A DNA stretch of 64,000 nt. It comes from Phycisphaerae bacterium (GTDB lineage: Bacteria; Planctomycetota; Phycisphaerae; Phycisphaerales; Phycisphaeraceae). Under the pieces are notes generated by a model. That model had not been told where the DNA came from. It saw nothing but the letters and a program-made list of their open reading frames with translations, and searched no databases. The stretch spans positions 62,001 through 126,000 of the forward strand of contig JAUIGU010000007.1 in NCBI GenBank assembly GCA_030432595.1, given 5' to 3'. Positions 1 through 8,931 of this stretch are shown here, one piece after another. Made by a program: the position numbers and the translations under genes. The first letter of the stretch is position 1. Every line of letters starts with the position of its first letter.

Positions 1-1134
1 CCCTACTGCTGGTTCACGCTCGACCGCATCGGCATGATCGACAAGATGAACGCCGCGGGGTTCATCAAGAAGTACAGCGTGCAGTTCGCGTCGATGAGCG
101 GGCGGATCAGCACGCCGTTCTATTTCGAAGACCACTTCGATCACCCTTCGTCACAGACGTGGCAGGTGACACGCAGCGTCTGGGACCGGATGATGCTCGA
201 CAACGCCGCCGAGTTGGGCGCGACGGTGTTCGAAGACACGCGGGCCAAGTCGCTGGTGTTCAGCGATGACGGTGCCAACCGGGTCGTCGGCGTCGTCGCC
301 GAACGCGAAGGCGAAGAGACCCGATTCGAAGCCCCCCTCACGATCGACTGCACCGGCCGAGACGGCTTCGCGATCAACAAACTCGGTTGGCGCAACCGGG
401 ACCCGCAGCTGGGCAAGACCGCGGCGTGGACGTACTACCGCGGTGGTAAACGCGGGACAGGCCGCGACGAGGGGGCCACCACCGTGGCGTACCTGCCCGA
501 GAAGGGTTGGTTCTGGCACATCCCGCTGCCCGACGACGTGATCAGCGTCGGGATCACGGCCGAGTCGTCGTACCTGTTCCGGGACGGCCGAGATATGCAC
601 ACGATCTTCGCGCGCGAGATCGGGCTCAACGCCTGGATGGCCGACGTCATGGCCCCGGCCGAGCAGTTCGGCGAGTTCTGGGTCACCGGCGACTACTCGT
701 ACCGCTCGAAGCACGCAGCGATGGACGGGCTGGTCCTTGCCGGGGACGCGTTCGCGTTCCTGGACCCGGTGTTTTCGTCGGGCGCGTTCCTCGCGCTCAA
801 GAGCGGCGAGATGGTCGCCGACGCCGTCCACGCCGCGCTCGAAGCTGGAGACACCGCGGCGGCCCGTTTCGGGGTGTATGCCGAAGAGCTGTGCGCCGGG
901 ATCGAAGCGATGCGCCGGCTGGTTTACGCGTTCTACGACGAGGGGTTCAAGTTCGGGCTGTTGCTGGACAAACACCCGCACCTGCGTCCGGCGTTGACCG
1001 ACTGCCTCATAGGGAATGTGGACCGCGACTTCGAACCGCTCTTTGACGCCGTCGCCGAATTCGCGGAGGTCCCGGGACCGCTGCCTTACGGCCGACCGTT
1101 GGCGACCGCCGACTCGCCGTCCGCCCCCGCTTGA
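1..1134 (+). CDS. FAD-dependent oxidoreductase, halogenase/geranylgeranyl-reductase type (5' truncated)
   Basis: The reading frame is open from base 1, so the start and the N-terminal FAD-binding GxGxxG motif lie outside the window; an internal ATG at 34 is probably not the start. About 377 residues are visible. Near visible residues 247-262 the motif AGDAFAFLDPVFSSG matches the C-terminal flavin-contact signature of the tryptophan halogenase / geranylgeranyl reductase superfamily (GDA-x-x-F-x-DP-x-x-S-x-G). Family members reduce or halogenate hydrophobic or carrier-bound substrates; I cannot tell which here, because the diagnostic halogenase WxWxIP motif is not evident in the visible part. 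The stop overlaps the region of the downstream glycosyltransferase start, suggesting an operon with the following genes. Confidence 0.8.
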   Translation, partial: PYCWFTLDRIGMIDKMNAAGFIKKYSVQFASMSGRISTPFYFEDHFDHPSSQTWQVTRSVWDRMMLDNAAELGATVFEDTRAKSLVFSDDGANRVVGVVAEREGEETRFEAPLTIDCTGRDGFAINKLGWRNRDPQLGKTAAWTYYRGGKRGTGRDEGATTVAYLPEKGWFWHIPLPDDVISVGITAESSYLFRDGRDMHTIFAREIGLNAWMADVMAPAEQFGEFWVTGDYSYRSKHAAMDGLVLAGDAFAFLDPVFSSGAFLALKSGEMVADAVHAALEAGDTAAARFGVYAEELCAGIEAMRRLVYAFYDEGFKFGLLLDKHPHLRPALTDCLIGNVDRDFEPLFDAVAEFAEVPGPLPYGRPLATADSPSAPA

Positions 1135-1157
1135 ACCGGCTAGATGCCCTCACGCCT

Positions 1158-2558
1158 ATGCGTATCGTTCAACTCACGCCCGGCACCGGCAACTTCCATT
1201 GCGGTGGTTGCCTGCGCGACGAGGCGTTGATCAAGGCGCTGCGTCAGCGAAACCACGACGCGGTGATGCTCCCGCTTTATCTGCCCACGGTGCTCGACTC
1301 GGACCACCGCAACGATGATTCCACAGCGCCTTCCGGAAGTGCGGCCGAGGTGCCGGTGTTTTTTGGCGGCGTCAACGTTTATCTCCAACAGAAGTCCGGG
1401 CTGTTCCGGCATACGCCCCGCTGGTTCGATCGGTTCTGGGACAACCGCTGGCTGCTGAAGAAGGCGGCCGCGCGTTCCGGTATGACGCGCGCCCGAGACC
1501 TGGGTGAGATGACGGTCTCCATGCTTCAAGGAAGGCACGGCCGGCAAGTCAAAGAGCTGGACCGTTTGCTGGACTGGCTGGAGAATCAGGGCAAGCCCGA
1601 CGTGGTCTGCATCTCGAACGCGCTGTTGCTGGGCATGGCCGGCAGTATCCAGGATCGTCTGGGCGTTCCCGTGGTCGGCACGCTCCAGGGCGAGGACGGG
1701 TTTCTCGACAGCCTTCCGGAGCCGTGGCGGCAAGATGCGTGGGCACTGGTCGCGGAGTCCGCCCGGAAGACCGACGCATTGATCGCGGTGAGCCCGTACT
1801 ACGGCAAGATCATGTCGGACCGGCTCGGACTTTCATTGGACGCCATCGACGTGGTTCAGAACGGCATCGACGCCTCCGACATGCCCGCGGAACGCCGCCA
1901 CGAGCAGACCGGGCTCACCCTCGGATACCTCGCACGCCTCTGCGAAGTCAAAGGGCTGCGGATGCTGGTGGAAGCGTTCATCCGGCTCAAACAGCGGCCA
2001 GAACTAAACGACTTGCGGCTCCTGGCGGTGGGCGCGGCGACCGCGTCGGACGAACCGCTCATTGACGAATTGAAGCAACGTCTCGCCGACGCGGGACATG
2101 AAGACGACGTCGAGTTCAGACGCAACGTCGGGCGGGCCGAGAAGATCGCGGCGCTACGCGAGATGTCCGTCCTCTCTGTCCCGGCCGAGTACGGCGAGGC
2201 GTTCGGGCTATACGTGGTCGAGGCGATGGCGTGCGGCGTTCCGGTGGTGCAGCCGGACCACGCGGCGTTCCCCGACCTGATCTCCGCCACGGGTGGCGGC
2301 ATCCTGTATCGTTGCGGCGACGTGGCGTCGTTGACCGACCAACTCGACGGGTTGTTGCGCGACGCCGAACGACGGACGGCCCTGGGGACTGCGGGCGCTC
2401 GGTCGGTGCGTGAACGCTTCTCGCATCACAACATGGCCGAGGGCATCGAGCGTGTGCTTCAACGCACGATTGCCACGGCCAAAAACCGTGGCAAAACGGA
2501 TTCAACGACCAAGTCCGCTCGGTCGAACGCGCTCTCGCTGGCGGAGGGCGTCGCTTGA
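1158..2558 (+). CDS. Glycosyltransferase family 4 (GT-B fold)
   Basis: A predicted cytosolic retaining glycosyltransferase of 466 residues that moves a sugar from a nucleotide-sugar donor. The N-terminus has the usual GT4 glycine-rich start (GTGNFHCGGCLRD). The C-terminal donor-binding half holds the E-x7-E signature EAFGLYVVE near residue 345, followed by ACGVPVV. I chose the ATG at 1158, which directly precedes the conserved first strand MRIVQLTPG. A TTG at 1131 overlapping the previous stop would add nine residues. The stop TGA overlaps the TTG start of the thioesterase. Its position between a flavoprotein and acyl-processing enzymes suggests glycosylation of a lipid or secondary product (inference); acceptor unknown. 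Confidence 0.88.
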   Translation: MRIVQLTPGTGNFHCGGCLRDEALIKALRQRNHDAVMLPLYLPTVLDSDHRNDDSTAPSGSAAEVPVFFGGVNVYLQQKSGLFRHTPRWFDRFWDNRWLLKKAAARSGMTRARDLGEMTVSMLQGRHGRQVKELDRLLDWLENQGKPDVVCISNALLLGMAGSIQDRLGVPVVGTLQGEDGFLDSLPEPWRQDAWALVAESARKTDALIAVSPYYGKIMSDRLGLSLDAIDVVQNGIDASDMPAERRHEQTGLTLGYLARLCEVKGLRMLVEAFIRLKQRPELNDLRLLAVGAATASDEPLIDELKQRLADAGHEDDVEFRRNVGRAEKIAALREMSVLSVPAEYGEAFGLYVVEAMACGVPVVQPDHAAFPDLISATGGGILYRCGDVASLTDQLDGLLRDAERRTALGTAGARSVRERFSHHNMAEGIERVLQRTIATAKNRGKTDSTTKSARSNALSLAEGVA

Positions 2559-2989
2559 GCACGGCGTTTCGCTACACGCGCACGGTGGCGTTTGCCGAGA
2601 CCGACATGGCCGGCATCGTGCACTTCTCGAATTATTTCCGGTTTATGGAAGAGGCGGAGCACGCCTTTCTGCAGAAGCTCGGCCACTCTGTGCACGCGGA
2701 GGGGCCGGACGGGTTGGTGTGTTTCCCGCGCGTCGAAGCAGGTTGCTCATACTTGGGCCCGTTGCGCTTCGAACAGCAATTCTCCGTCGGCGTGTTGGTC
2801 ACCGAGGTTCGTCCAAAAAGCGTGAGTTACCGCATGCCGATTGAGGACGCCGACGGCACGCCCGTCGCCGAGGGGAAGATCACGGCCGTCTGTGCGACCC
2901 GCGACCAACCCGACTCGAAACTCCGCGCGATCCCGATCCCCGAACCGCTCGCCCGCGCCTTCGCCGAAGCCCTGACCGCCGCCGAATAA
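2555..2989 (+). CDS. Acyl-CoA thioesterase, 4-hydroxybenzoyl-CoA thioesterase (hotdog) family
   Basis: A 144-residue single hotdog domain that would hydrolyse an acyl-CoA or acyl-carrier thioester. The segment AETDMAGIVHFSNYFRF near residues 14-30 aligns with the 4HBT/YbgC active-site helix region; Asp17 sits where the catalytic aspartate of the 4-hydroxybenzoyl-CoA thioesterase family lies. The length is typical. The start is TTG at 2555, overlapping the TGA stop of the glycosyltransferase, which implies translational coupling. In this operon it may release the acyl product made by enzymes encoded upstream of the window (inference). Confidence 0.87.
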   Translation: MSTAFRYTRTVAFAETDMAGIVHFSNYFRFMEEAEHAFLQKLGHSVHAEGPDGLVCFPRVEAGCSYLGPLRFEQQFSVGVLVTEVRPKSVSYRMPIEDADGTPVAEGKITAVCATRDQPDSKLRAIPIPEPLARAFAEALTAAE

Positions 2990-3026
2990 ACAACCGCCGA
3001 CCGAACCGACCCACAGGAATCACGAC

Positions 3027-3578
3027 ATGCCGCAAGCCTGGCTGCTCTTCGCACTGATGACCGTCCTGTTCTGGGGGCTGTACGGCGTGCTGCTGCACGG
3101 CGGGCAGCTCGGGATGGGCGACCCGGTCAACGGCCGTTACAAAGCGTTTCTCTGGGTGGGCGTCGCGTATTTCCTGGCGGCGGTGCTTGCGCCCCTGATC
3201 ATGCTGATCGTCACCGGATCGGACTGGCGGATGCCGGGGCGCGGCGTCGGCCTCTCGCTCCTGGCGGGCCTGGTTGGCGCAATCGGCGCGTTCGGCGTGT
3301 TGCTTGCGTTCGGCGCCAAAGGGTCGCCGGCCGTGGTCATGTCGATCGTGTTCGCCGGGGCGCCGATCGTCAACGCCCTCGTGGCCATGGCGTGGCACCC
3401 GCCCGCGGGCGGATGGTCGGCGATCCGCTGGCCCTTCGTGCTGGGCATCGTGCTCGCGGCGTGCGGCGGAACCCTGGTCACGCTGTACAAACCGACGCCC
3501 GGCGGCACGAAAAAACCCGCCGCCACGGCGCCGACGGACGCAGCAAACGCCGCCGCGCCGACACCGCCGTCGGCCTGA
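3027..3578 (+). CDS. Small EamA/DMT-like integral membrane protein
   Basis: A 183-residue protein with about five hydrophobic segments (roughly residues 4-22, 41-65, 76-98, 103-122 and 132-152) and a short Ala/Pro/Thr-rich cytosolic tail. The first segment (LLFALMTVLFWGLYGVLLH) and the AIGAFGVLLAFGAKG region resemble half of a drug/metabolite transporter, which normally has ten helices in two EamA repeats; this would be one repeat and would need to dimerise. The ATG at 3027 is preceded by a purine-rich ACAGGAATC. Function is unproven; transport of a small metabolite is a family-based guess. Confidence 0.7.
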   Translation: MPQAWLLFALMTVLFWGLYGVLLHGGQLGMGDPVNGRYKAFLWVGVAYFLAAVLAPLIMLIVTGSDWRMPGRGVGLSLLAGLVGAIGAFGVLLAFGAKGSPAVVMSIVFAGAPIVNALVAMAWHPPAGGWSAIRWPFVLGIVLAACGGTLVTLYKPTPGGTKKPAATAPTDAANAAAPTPPSA

Positions 3579-3621
3579 GCGGTTTGGTCCTGCAACCTCG
3601 GAAGACTTCAGCGGAGTTCAT

Positions 3622-4908
3622 GTGTTGCGCCAGGACGCCGACCAACTACGCAAACTCCGCGACCTGATCGGGTGTTTGCGCGACAGCAATGCCTTTTACG
3701 GGCCACGCCTCAAGTCCGCCGGGCTCGACGAAAACCTCGACCGCCTGGAACGCTTCAGCGCCGAACTGCCGGTCACAACCAAGACCCAACTCGTCGAAGA
3801 TCAAGAAGCAAACCCGCCCTTCGGCACCAACCTGACCTTTCCCCCGGACGCGTATACCCGGTTCCACCAGACCAGCGGCACGACCGGTCGCCCCCTTCGT
3901 TGGCTCGATACCGAAGAGAGCTGGCGGGCGATGCTCGACTGCTGGCAAACCGTTCTGCGTGCCGCGGGCGTCGGTGCCGGCGACCGGGCGCTGTTTGCGT
4001 TTTCTTTCGGCCCGTTCCTGGGTTTCTGGACGGCGTTCGAGGCGGCGACGGCGTCGAGCGTGCTGTGCCTGCCCGGCGGCGGGATGACCAGCCTTCAGCG
4101 CCTTCACCTGCTCGTGGACAACGAAATGACGGTGCTTTTCTGTACGCCGACGTACGCGCTCCGGCTCGCCGACGTCGCGCGTGAGAACCAGATCGACCTG
4201 GGCCAAAGCAGTGTGCGCCGCATCATCGTCGCGGGTGAAGCGGGGGGCAGCGTTCCGGAAACCCGCGTGCGGATCGAACGCGCCTGGCCAGGCGCGGCCG
4301 TGTTTGACCACCACGGCATGACCGAGGTCGGCCCGGTGACGTTTGAGAACCCGACGACCCCCGGGTTTTTGCACGTGATCGACGAGGCGTATCTGACGGA
4401 AGTCGTCGATCCGGAGACTCTCGAACCCGTGCCCGACGGGCAGGTCGGCGAGTTGTTGTTGACGACCTTGCGGCGGACCGGGATGCCGCTGCTGCGCTAC
4501 CGGACCGGGGACCTGGTACGACGATCGACTTGTTCGGCGGAACAGCTTGGCCGAGGCGAAACGGCGCTGGAAGGCGGGATCCTGGGACGCTGCGACGACA
4601 TGCTCGTGATTCGCGGAAACAACGTCTATCCCTCGGCGATCGATGCCATCATCTGGCAGGCCCAGGGCGTCGCGGAATACCGCGTCGACATTCACAAACA
4701 GGCGGACGCCATGCCGAAACTGGCGGTTTCGGTCGAACGCGACGCATCGGTCGACGACGTGCGCGCCCTTGCCGACCGCGTGGCGCGACGCATCGAGTCG
4801 TTCCTGCCTATGCGTGTGCCGGTCGAGGTGGTGGAGCCCGGCACGCTGCCGCGTTTTGAAATGAAGGCGCAACGGTGGAAGATTCACGACCATGACCGAA
4901 CAGAATGA
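3622..4908 (+). CDS. Phenylacetate-CoA ligase-like AMP-dependent acyl-adenylating enzyme
   Basis: A 428-residue adenylate-forming enzyme of the PaaK/CapK type, predicted to activate a carboxylic acid with ATP and load it on CoA or a carrier. Visible core motifs are the P-loop-like HQTSGTTGRP near residue 83, HGMTEVGP near 231 and YRTGDL near 293; the C-terminal lid ends in the family-typical FEMKAQRWKI. I chose GTG 3622 because GCGGAG lies just upstream and the helix typical of the family begins there; the frame is open further upstream but runs through the preceding gene. The last 17 bases overlap the ABC ATPase gene. Substrate not predictable by eye. Confidence 0.83.
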   Translation: MLRQDADQLRKLRDLIGCLRDSNAFYGPRLKSAGLDENLDRLERFSAELPVTTKTQLVEDQEANPPFGTNLTFPPDAYTRFHQTSGTTGRPLRWLDTEESWRAMLDCWQTVLRAAGVGAGDRALFAFSFGPFLGFWTAFEAATASSVLCLPGGGMTSLQRLHLLVDNEMTVLFCTPTYALRLADVARENQIDLGQSSVRRIIVAGEAGGSVPETRVRIERAWPGAAVFDHHGMTEVGPVTFENPTTPGFLHVIDEAYLTEVVDPETLEPVPDGQVGELLLTTLRRTGMPLLRYRTGDLVRRSTCSAEQLGRGETALEGGILGRCDDMLVIRGNNVYPSAIDAIIWQAQGVAEYRVDIHKQADAMPKLAVSVERDASVDDVRALADRVARRIESFLPMRVPVEVVEPGTLPRFEMKAQRWKIHDHDRTE

Positions 4909-5611
4909 CATCGAAACCCCGGACGCTAACCTGGTCGAACTCGTCGGCGTGACCAAAGCCTACGGTGACGAACCGGTGCTGCGCGGGTGTGACCTGCGTG
5001 TGGCACCTGGCGACTCGCTGGCCATCACGGGGCCCTCGGGTTGCGGCAAGACGACGCTGCTGAACCTCATCGGGGCCATGGACCGGGCCGACGACGGCCG
5101 GGTGCTCGTGGCGGGGCGCGATGTCGGCGCGTTGAATGAGCGGGAAGGCGCCGCTATGCGACGCGACCGACTCGGGTTTGTGTTTCAACATCACCACTTG
5201 CTGCCACAGTGCACGGCACTCGAGAATGTCTTGCTTCCCGTGCTGGCGGGGCGCAACCGCGTCCCCCAAGAGGTAACCGAACGGGCCAGGGCGTTGCTCG
5301 TGACCGTCGGACTGGAAGGGCGCGAACACCATCGGCCCGGGGAGTTGTCGGGCGGGCAGCGACAGCGTGTCGCCGTGGTTCGTGCGCTGATCAACGAACC
5401 GGATCTGCTCCTGGCGGACGAACCTACGGGCTCACTGGATGAGTCCGCGGCCGAGCATCTGGTCGAGCTTCTGCTGGACTTCAACCGGCAGCGCGGCCTG
5501 ACGCTCATGGTCGTGACGCACGACCCGGTGGTGGCTGGATTGATGCGGCGGCAACTCGCGCTGCGCGCCGGTCGGCTCCATGAACCCACCGCCGGCGGAG
5601 TCGAACGTTGA
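4892..5611 (+). CDS. ABC transporter ATP-binding protein, LolD/MacB type
   Basis: A 239-residue ATPase with all nucleotide-binding motifs: Walker A GPSGCGKTT near residues 46-54, signature LSGGQRQR near 152, Walker B LLLADEPTG near 172-180 and switch histidine in VTHD near 209. Length and sequence fit the LolD/MacB/FtsE subgroup, which works with FtsX-fold permeases in lipoprotein release, peptide export or envelope stress response. The start overlaps the acyl ligase by 17 bases, and the TGA stop overlaps the TTG start of the permease, so the two transporter subunits are surely co-translated. Confidence 0.93.
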   Translation: MTEQNDIETPDANLVELVGVTKAYGDEPVLRGCDLRVAPGDSLAITGPSGCGKTTLLNLIGAMDRADDGRVLVAGRDVGALNEREGAAMRRDRLGFVFQHHHLLPQCTALENVLLPVLAGRNRVPQEVTERARALLVTVGLEGREHHRPGELSGGQRQRVAVVRALINEPDLLLADEPTGSLDESAAEHLVELLLDFNRQRGLTLMVVTHDPVVAGLMRRQLALRAGRLHEPTAGGVER

Positions 5612-8600
5612 CGTTCTGGCGATTGATCCTCCGGAGTTTCTGGTTTGACCGCCGCCAGAACTTTGTCGCGGCGTTGGCCATGTCCGTGGCGGCGGCGGCC
5701 ATCGTCGGGGCCGGCCTGATCGGTTCGAGCGTGCGCGGCAGTCTCGACGCCATCGCCGGCCAACGCCTCGGTGATGTCGGGTCTGCCGTCGCGACGCAGG
5801 ACCGCATGATGACCGCGGCGCTGGCCGAGCGGCTGTCGAACGACCTCGGCGTGGCCACCGCGGCGGTACTCTCGGTTCAGGGCGTCGTCGCGCGGCCCGA
5901 CGGCAGCGCACGAGCCAACGCCGTGCAGGTTCTGGGCATCGATGACGCCTTCTGGGCGCTGTCGCCGTCGCGACAGGCTTTCGGGATCCCGGACGGGCAG
6001 GCGATACTGAATGCGCCGCTGGCGCGACAGCTTGGCGTTGGCGACGATGCTGCTTCGGCCGGTGAGGACGTCATCCTTCGTTTGACCGAGCCGTCGGTCC
6101 TGCCGTCAGGCACCCCGCTGGCCGGTGGCGGGGCCGACGCCGGGGTCACGGCACGGGTCACGGTGGCGGCGCCGCCGGTGGCCGACGCCGACTTCGGCCG
6201 GTTCAGCCTCCGCGCCGAGCAGCAGGCGCCGATGACCATCTTTGTGCCCCGCAGTTGGCTGGCGGAGCGGCTCGATCTTGCCGGGCGGGCCAACCTGCTG
6301 TTGATTGCCCGCTCGGCGTCGGCGATGGACGCCGAGGCGGCGATCGCTCGGCAGTGGCAACTCGCCGACGGCGAACTTGAGTGGCGTGAAACCCCGACCG
6401 GCCATGAGTTGGCCACGCGTCGCGTCTTCCTGGACCACGGCATCGGCGAAGCCGTCGACGGCGAAGGCGTCCTGACCTATCTCGCCAACGAGGTCCGGCA
6501 CGGCGAACGGGTCACGCCCTATTCCATGATCTCCGGGTTGTCTCCGACGTTGTTGAAACAACTCGGGGTTGACGGGCTGGCCGACGACGAAATCATCATC
6601 AACGACTGGCTCGCCGACGACCTCGCGGTTCAGCCCGGCGATGCGGTCTCCGTGACTTATTACGTGATCGACGAAGACCGCCAACTGGTCGAGCAGACCA
6701 CGGCCTTGAAGGTGCGAAGTGTCGTGCCGATCCAGGGCCTGGCCGCAGACCAGACGTTGACGCCGGATTTCCCGGGCCTGGCCGACGCCGACAGTTACCG
6801 TGATTGGGATGCCGGCCCGGGGATCGATCGCACGCGGATCCGAAACGAAGACGAGGACTACTGGGATCAATACCGGGCGACCCCCAAAGCGTTCGTCACC
6901 CTGGCGACCGCGCAGACGCTCTGGTCCAACCGGTTCGGCGACCTCACGCAGGTCCGGTTCTCAACACACGCATCAAGCCATGAGGAACCAAGTGAGACGC
7001 GCATTTCCAACGTGGACGAACAAACCATCCGGACATCGCTGGACCCGCAGACGTTCGGCCTGACCGCCCAGCCCGTATCGGACTGGGCCAACGCGGCCGC
7101 AGGCGGAACGGTGGACTTCGGCCAACTGTTCACGGGTTTGAGCCTGTTCATCATTGTTGCCGCCTTGCTTTTGGCCGGGTTGCTTCAAGTGTTCGCGGTG
7201 GAGCAGCGGTCGGGGCAGCTCGGCGTGCTGCTCGCGTCGGGGTGGTCGACCCGACGGGTGCGATGGATGCTCATGCTGGAAGGCGCCGTCATGGCGGCGG
7301 CGGGGTGCGTGCTCGGTGCCGTGCTCGGCGTGTTCTACGCACGCCTTGTGCTGTGGGCGCTGAACGCACCGTGGGCCGGTGCCGTGGCGTCCGTTGGGCT
7401 TGCTTATCACGGCAGCGCGTCGGCCGTTCTGCTCGGCGGATTCGCCGCCTGGGGCATGTCGGTGCTCACCCTGGCGCTCACGACGTGGAAGACGACACGG
7501 CGAACCGTGACCGGTTTGCTGTCGGCAGACTTCGGCAGTGCGCCGATATCGAAAGCGGGCTCGCGTTGGCCTTTGGCCCTGACGATCCTCTGCATGTGCG
7601 CGGCCGTTGCTCTTTTTGCGTTCGGATCAGGAGACGACCCGCCCTCCGAGGCGGGCCGGTTCTTCGGCATCGGCGCGCTCCTGCTCACGGGCCTAGTGTC
7701 GGCGGTTTGGGCATGGCTACGCGTTTTTCAAACGCGCGGCCCGCAACATTCGGCCGGCTTCACGAGCCGGGCGGGCCTGGCGTTTCAACAGTTGCGGCGC
7801 CGGGCCGGTCGTAGCCTGACGACGCTTGCGCTGGTCGCGTCGAGCGTGTTCATTGTGACCGCCGTGTCGCTGTTCCGCCTCCAGGTTCCCGACGATCCGA
7901 CCGTCCGGGCCTCGGGCACCGGGGGGTTCACGTTGCTCGCGGAATCCACACTCCCGATCCCGCATGACCTCAACGCCGAGCAGGGTCGGGAACAGCTTGG
8001 CTTGGACGCGGAGACCATGGACGGCGTGCGGGTGTTGCCGGTGCGGGTTCACGGCGGCGATGACGCGAGTTGCCTGAACCTGAACCTCGCCCCCGAACCA
8101 CGGCTGCTCGGCGTTGACGCGGCAGCGCTGGCCGAGCGGGAGTCGTTCACGTTCACCCAGGGCAACGGTTGGGGCGAGCTTCAACACCACGCGCGTGGCG
8201 GTGTCGTCCCCGCGGTCGCCGATCAGAGCACGGCGCAGTGGGCCCTGAAAATGTCGATCGGCGACCGACTCACGTACACGAACGAACGCGGCGAGCCGTT
8301 CGAGGTCGAACTCGTCGGGATGCTGCGCGGGTCGATCCTTCAAGGTGCCCTGCTGGTTGCCGACGACCAGCTTCACCGAGAGTTCCCCGGTTTACCCGGG
8401 CAACGAATGATGCTCATCGACACCCCGCGCGACCGCGCACAAGCCGTCCGCGAAGAACTCTCCGTCGTGCTCCAGGACTACGGCGTCGAGATCACCCCGA
8501 CCCTGGAACGCCTCGCCGCGTTCAACCGGGTTCAAAACACCTACCTGGCCATGTTCCAAACCCTCGGTGCGCTCGGGGTCGGTCTGGGCAGCTTCGGCCT

Positions 8601-8925
8601 GGGTGTGGTCGTGCTGCGAAACCTGCTGGAACGCCGGGCCGAGTTCGCCACCATGCGGGCCACGGGCTGGAATGTTTCCGCGATCCGGCGACTCCTCTGG
8701 CGCGAGCATCTCGCCCTGATGGGCTTGGGTCTGCTCGCCGGCTGGTTGGCGTCACTGATCGCGGTCGCGCCGGCGGTGATTCAGCGTGGCTTTACCGGCT
8801 GGGGATCGCTCGCACTCGTGCTTGCGTTATCCGCCGCGGTCGGTGTCTTAAGTATCGGGTTGGTCCTCGCGTTGAAGACGCGTGATATTCGATCCGAAAA
8901 CCTATCGTTGGCGGCTCGTGTTTGA
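5608..8925 (+). CDS. ABC transporter permease, FtsX/MacB-like, very long
   Basis: A 1105-residue membrane protein that pairs with the ATPase immediately upstream. It starts with a hydrophobic anchor (about residues 18-40), followed by a roughly 450-residue extracytoplasmic region. A first FtsX core lies near residues 505-625 (AVEQRSGQLGVLLASGWSTR coupling loop), and a second at about 975-1090 (ERRAEFATMRATGWN loop), with more helices between them near 650-710. This double layout is that of the type-VII ABC permeases with two FtsX cores. TTG 5608 overlaps the previous stop. It may export or extract from the membrane the product of the upstream enzymes (inference). Only six bases separate its stop from the convergent gene downstream. 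Confidence 0.87.
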   Translation: MTFWRLILRSFWFDRRQNFVAALAMSVAAAAIVGAGLIGSSVRGSLDAIAGQRLGDVGSAVATQDRMMTAALAERLSNDLGVATAAVLSVQGVVARPDGSARANAVQVLGIDDAFWALSPSRQAFGIPDGQAILNAPLARQLGVGDDAASAGEDVILRLTEPSVLPSGTPLAGGGADAGVTARVTVAAPPVADADFGRFSLRAEQQAPMTIFVPRSWLAERLDLAGRANLLLIARSASAMDAEAAIARQWQLADGELEWRETPTGHELATRRVFLDHGIGEAVDGEGVLTYLANEVRHGERVTPYSMISGLSPTLLKQLGVDGLADDEIIINDWLADDLAVQPGDAVSVTYYVIDEDRQLVEQTTALKVRSVVPIQGLAADQTLTPDFPGLADADSYRDWDAGPGIDRTRIRNEDEDYWDQYRATPKAFVTLATAQTLWSNRFGDLTQVRFSTHASSHEEPSETRISNVDEQTIRTSLDPQTFGLTAQPVSDWANAAAGGTVDFGQLFTGLSLFIIVAALLLAGLLQVFAVEQRSGQLGVLLASGWSTRRVRWMLMLEGAVMAAAGCVLGAVLGVFYARLVLWALNAPWAGAVASVGLAYHGSASAVLLGGFAAWGMSVLTLALTTWKTTRRTVTGLLSADFGSAPISKAGSRWPLALTILCMCAAVALFAFGSGDDPPSEAGRFFGIGALLLTGLVSAVWAWLRVFQTRGPQHSAGFTSRAGLAFQQLRRRAGRSLTTLALVASSVFIVTAVSLFRLQVPDDPTVRASGTGGFTLLAESTLPIPHDLNAEQGREQLGLDAETMDGVRVLPVRVHGGDDASCLNLNLAPEPRLLGVDAAALAERESFTFTQGNGWGELQHHARGGVVPAVADQSTAQWALKMSIGDRLTYTNERGEPFEVELVGMLRGSILQGALLVADDQLHREFPGLPGQRMMLIDTPRDRAQAVREELSVVLQDYGVEITPTLERLAAFNRVQNTYLAMFQTLGALGVGLGSFGLGVVVLRNLLERRAEFATMRATGWNVSAIRRLLWREHLALMGLGLLAGWLASLIAVAPAVIQRGFTGWGSLALVLALSAAVGVLSIGLVLALKTRDIRSENLSLAARV

Positions 8926-8931
8926 TGAAGC

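Noticed and set aside
3274-3621. Upstream extension of the acyl ligase gene
   Set aside because: The frame is open but runs through the membrane protein gene and reads as Arg/Ser-rich sequence; the family homology starts after 3622.
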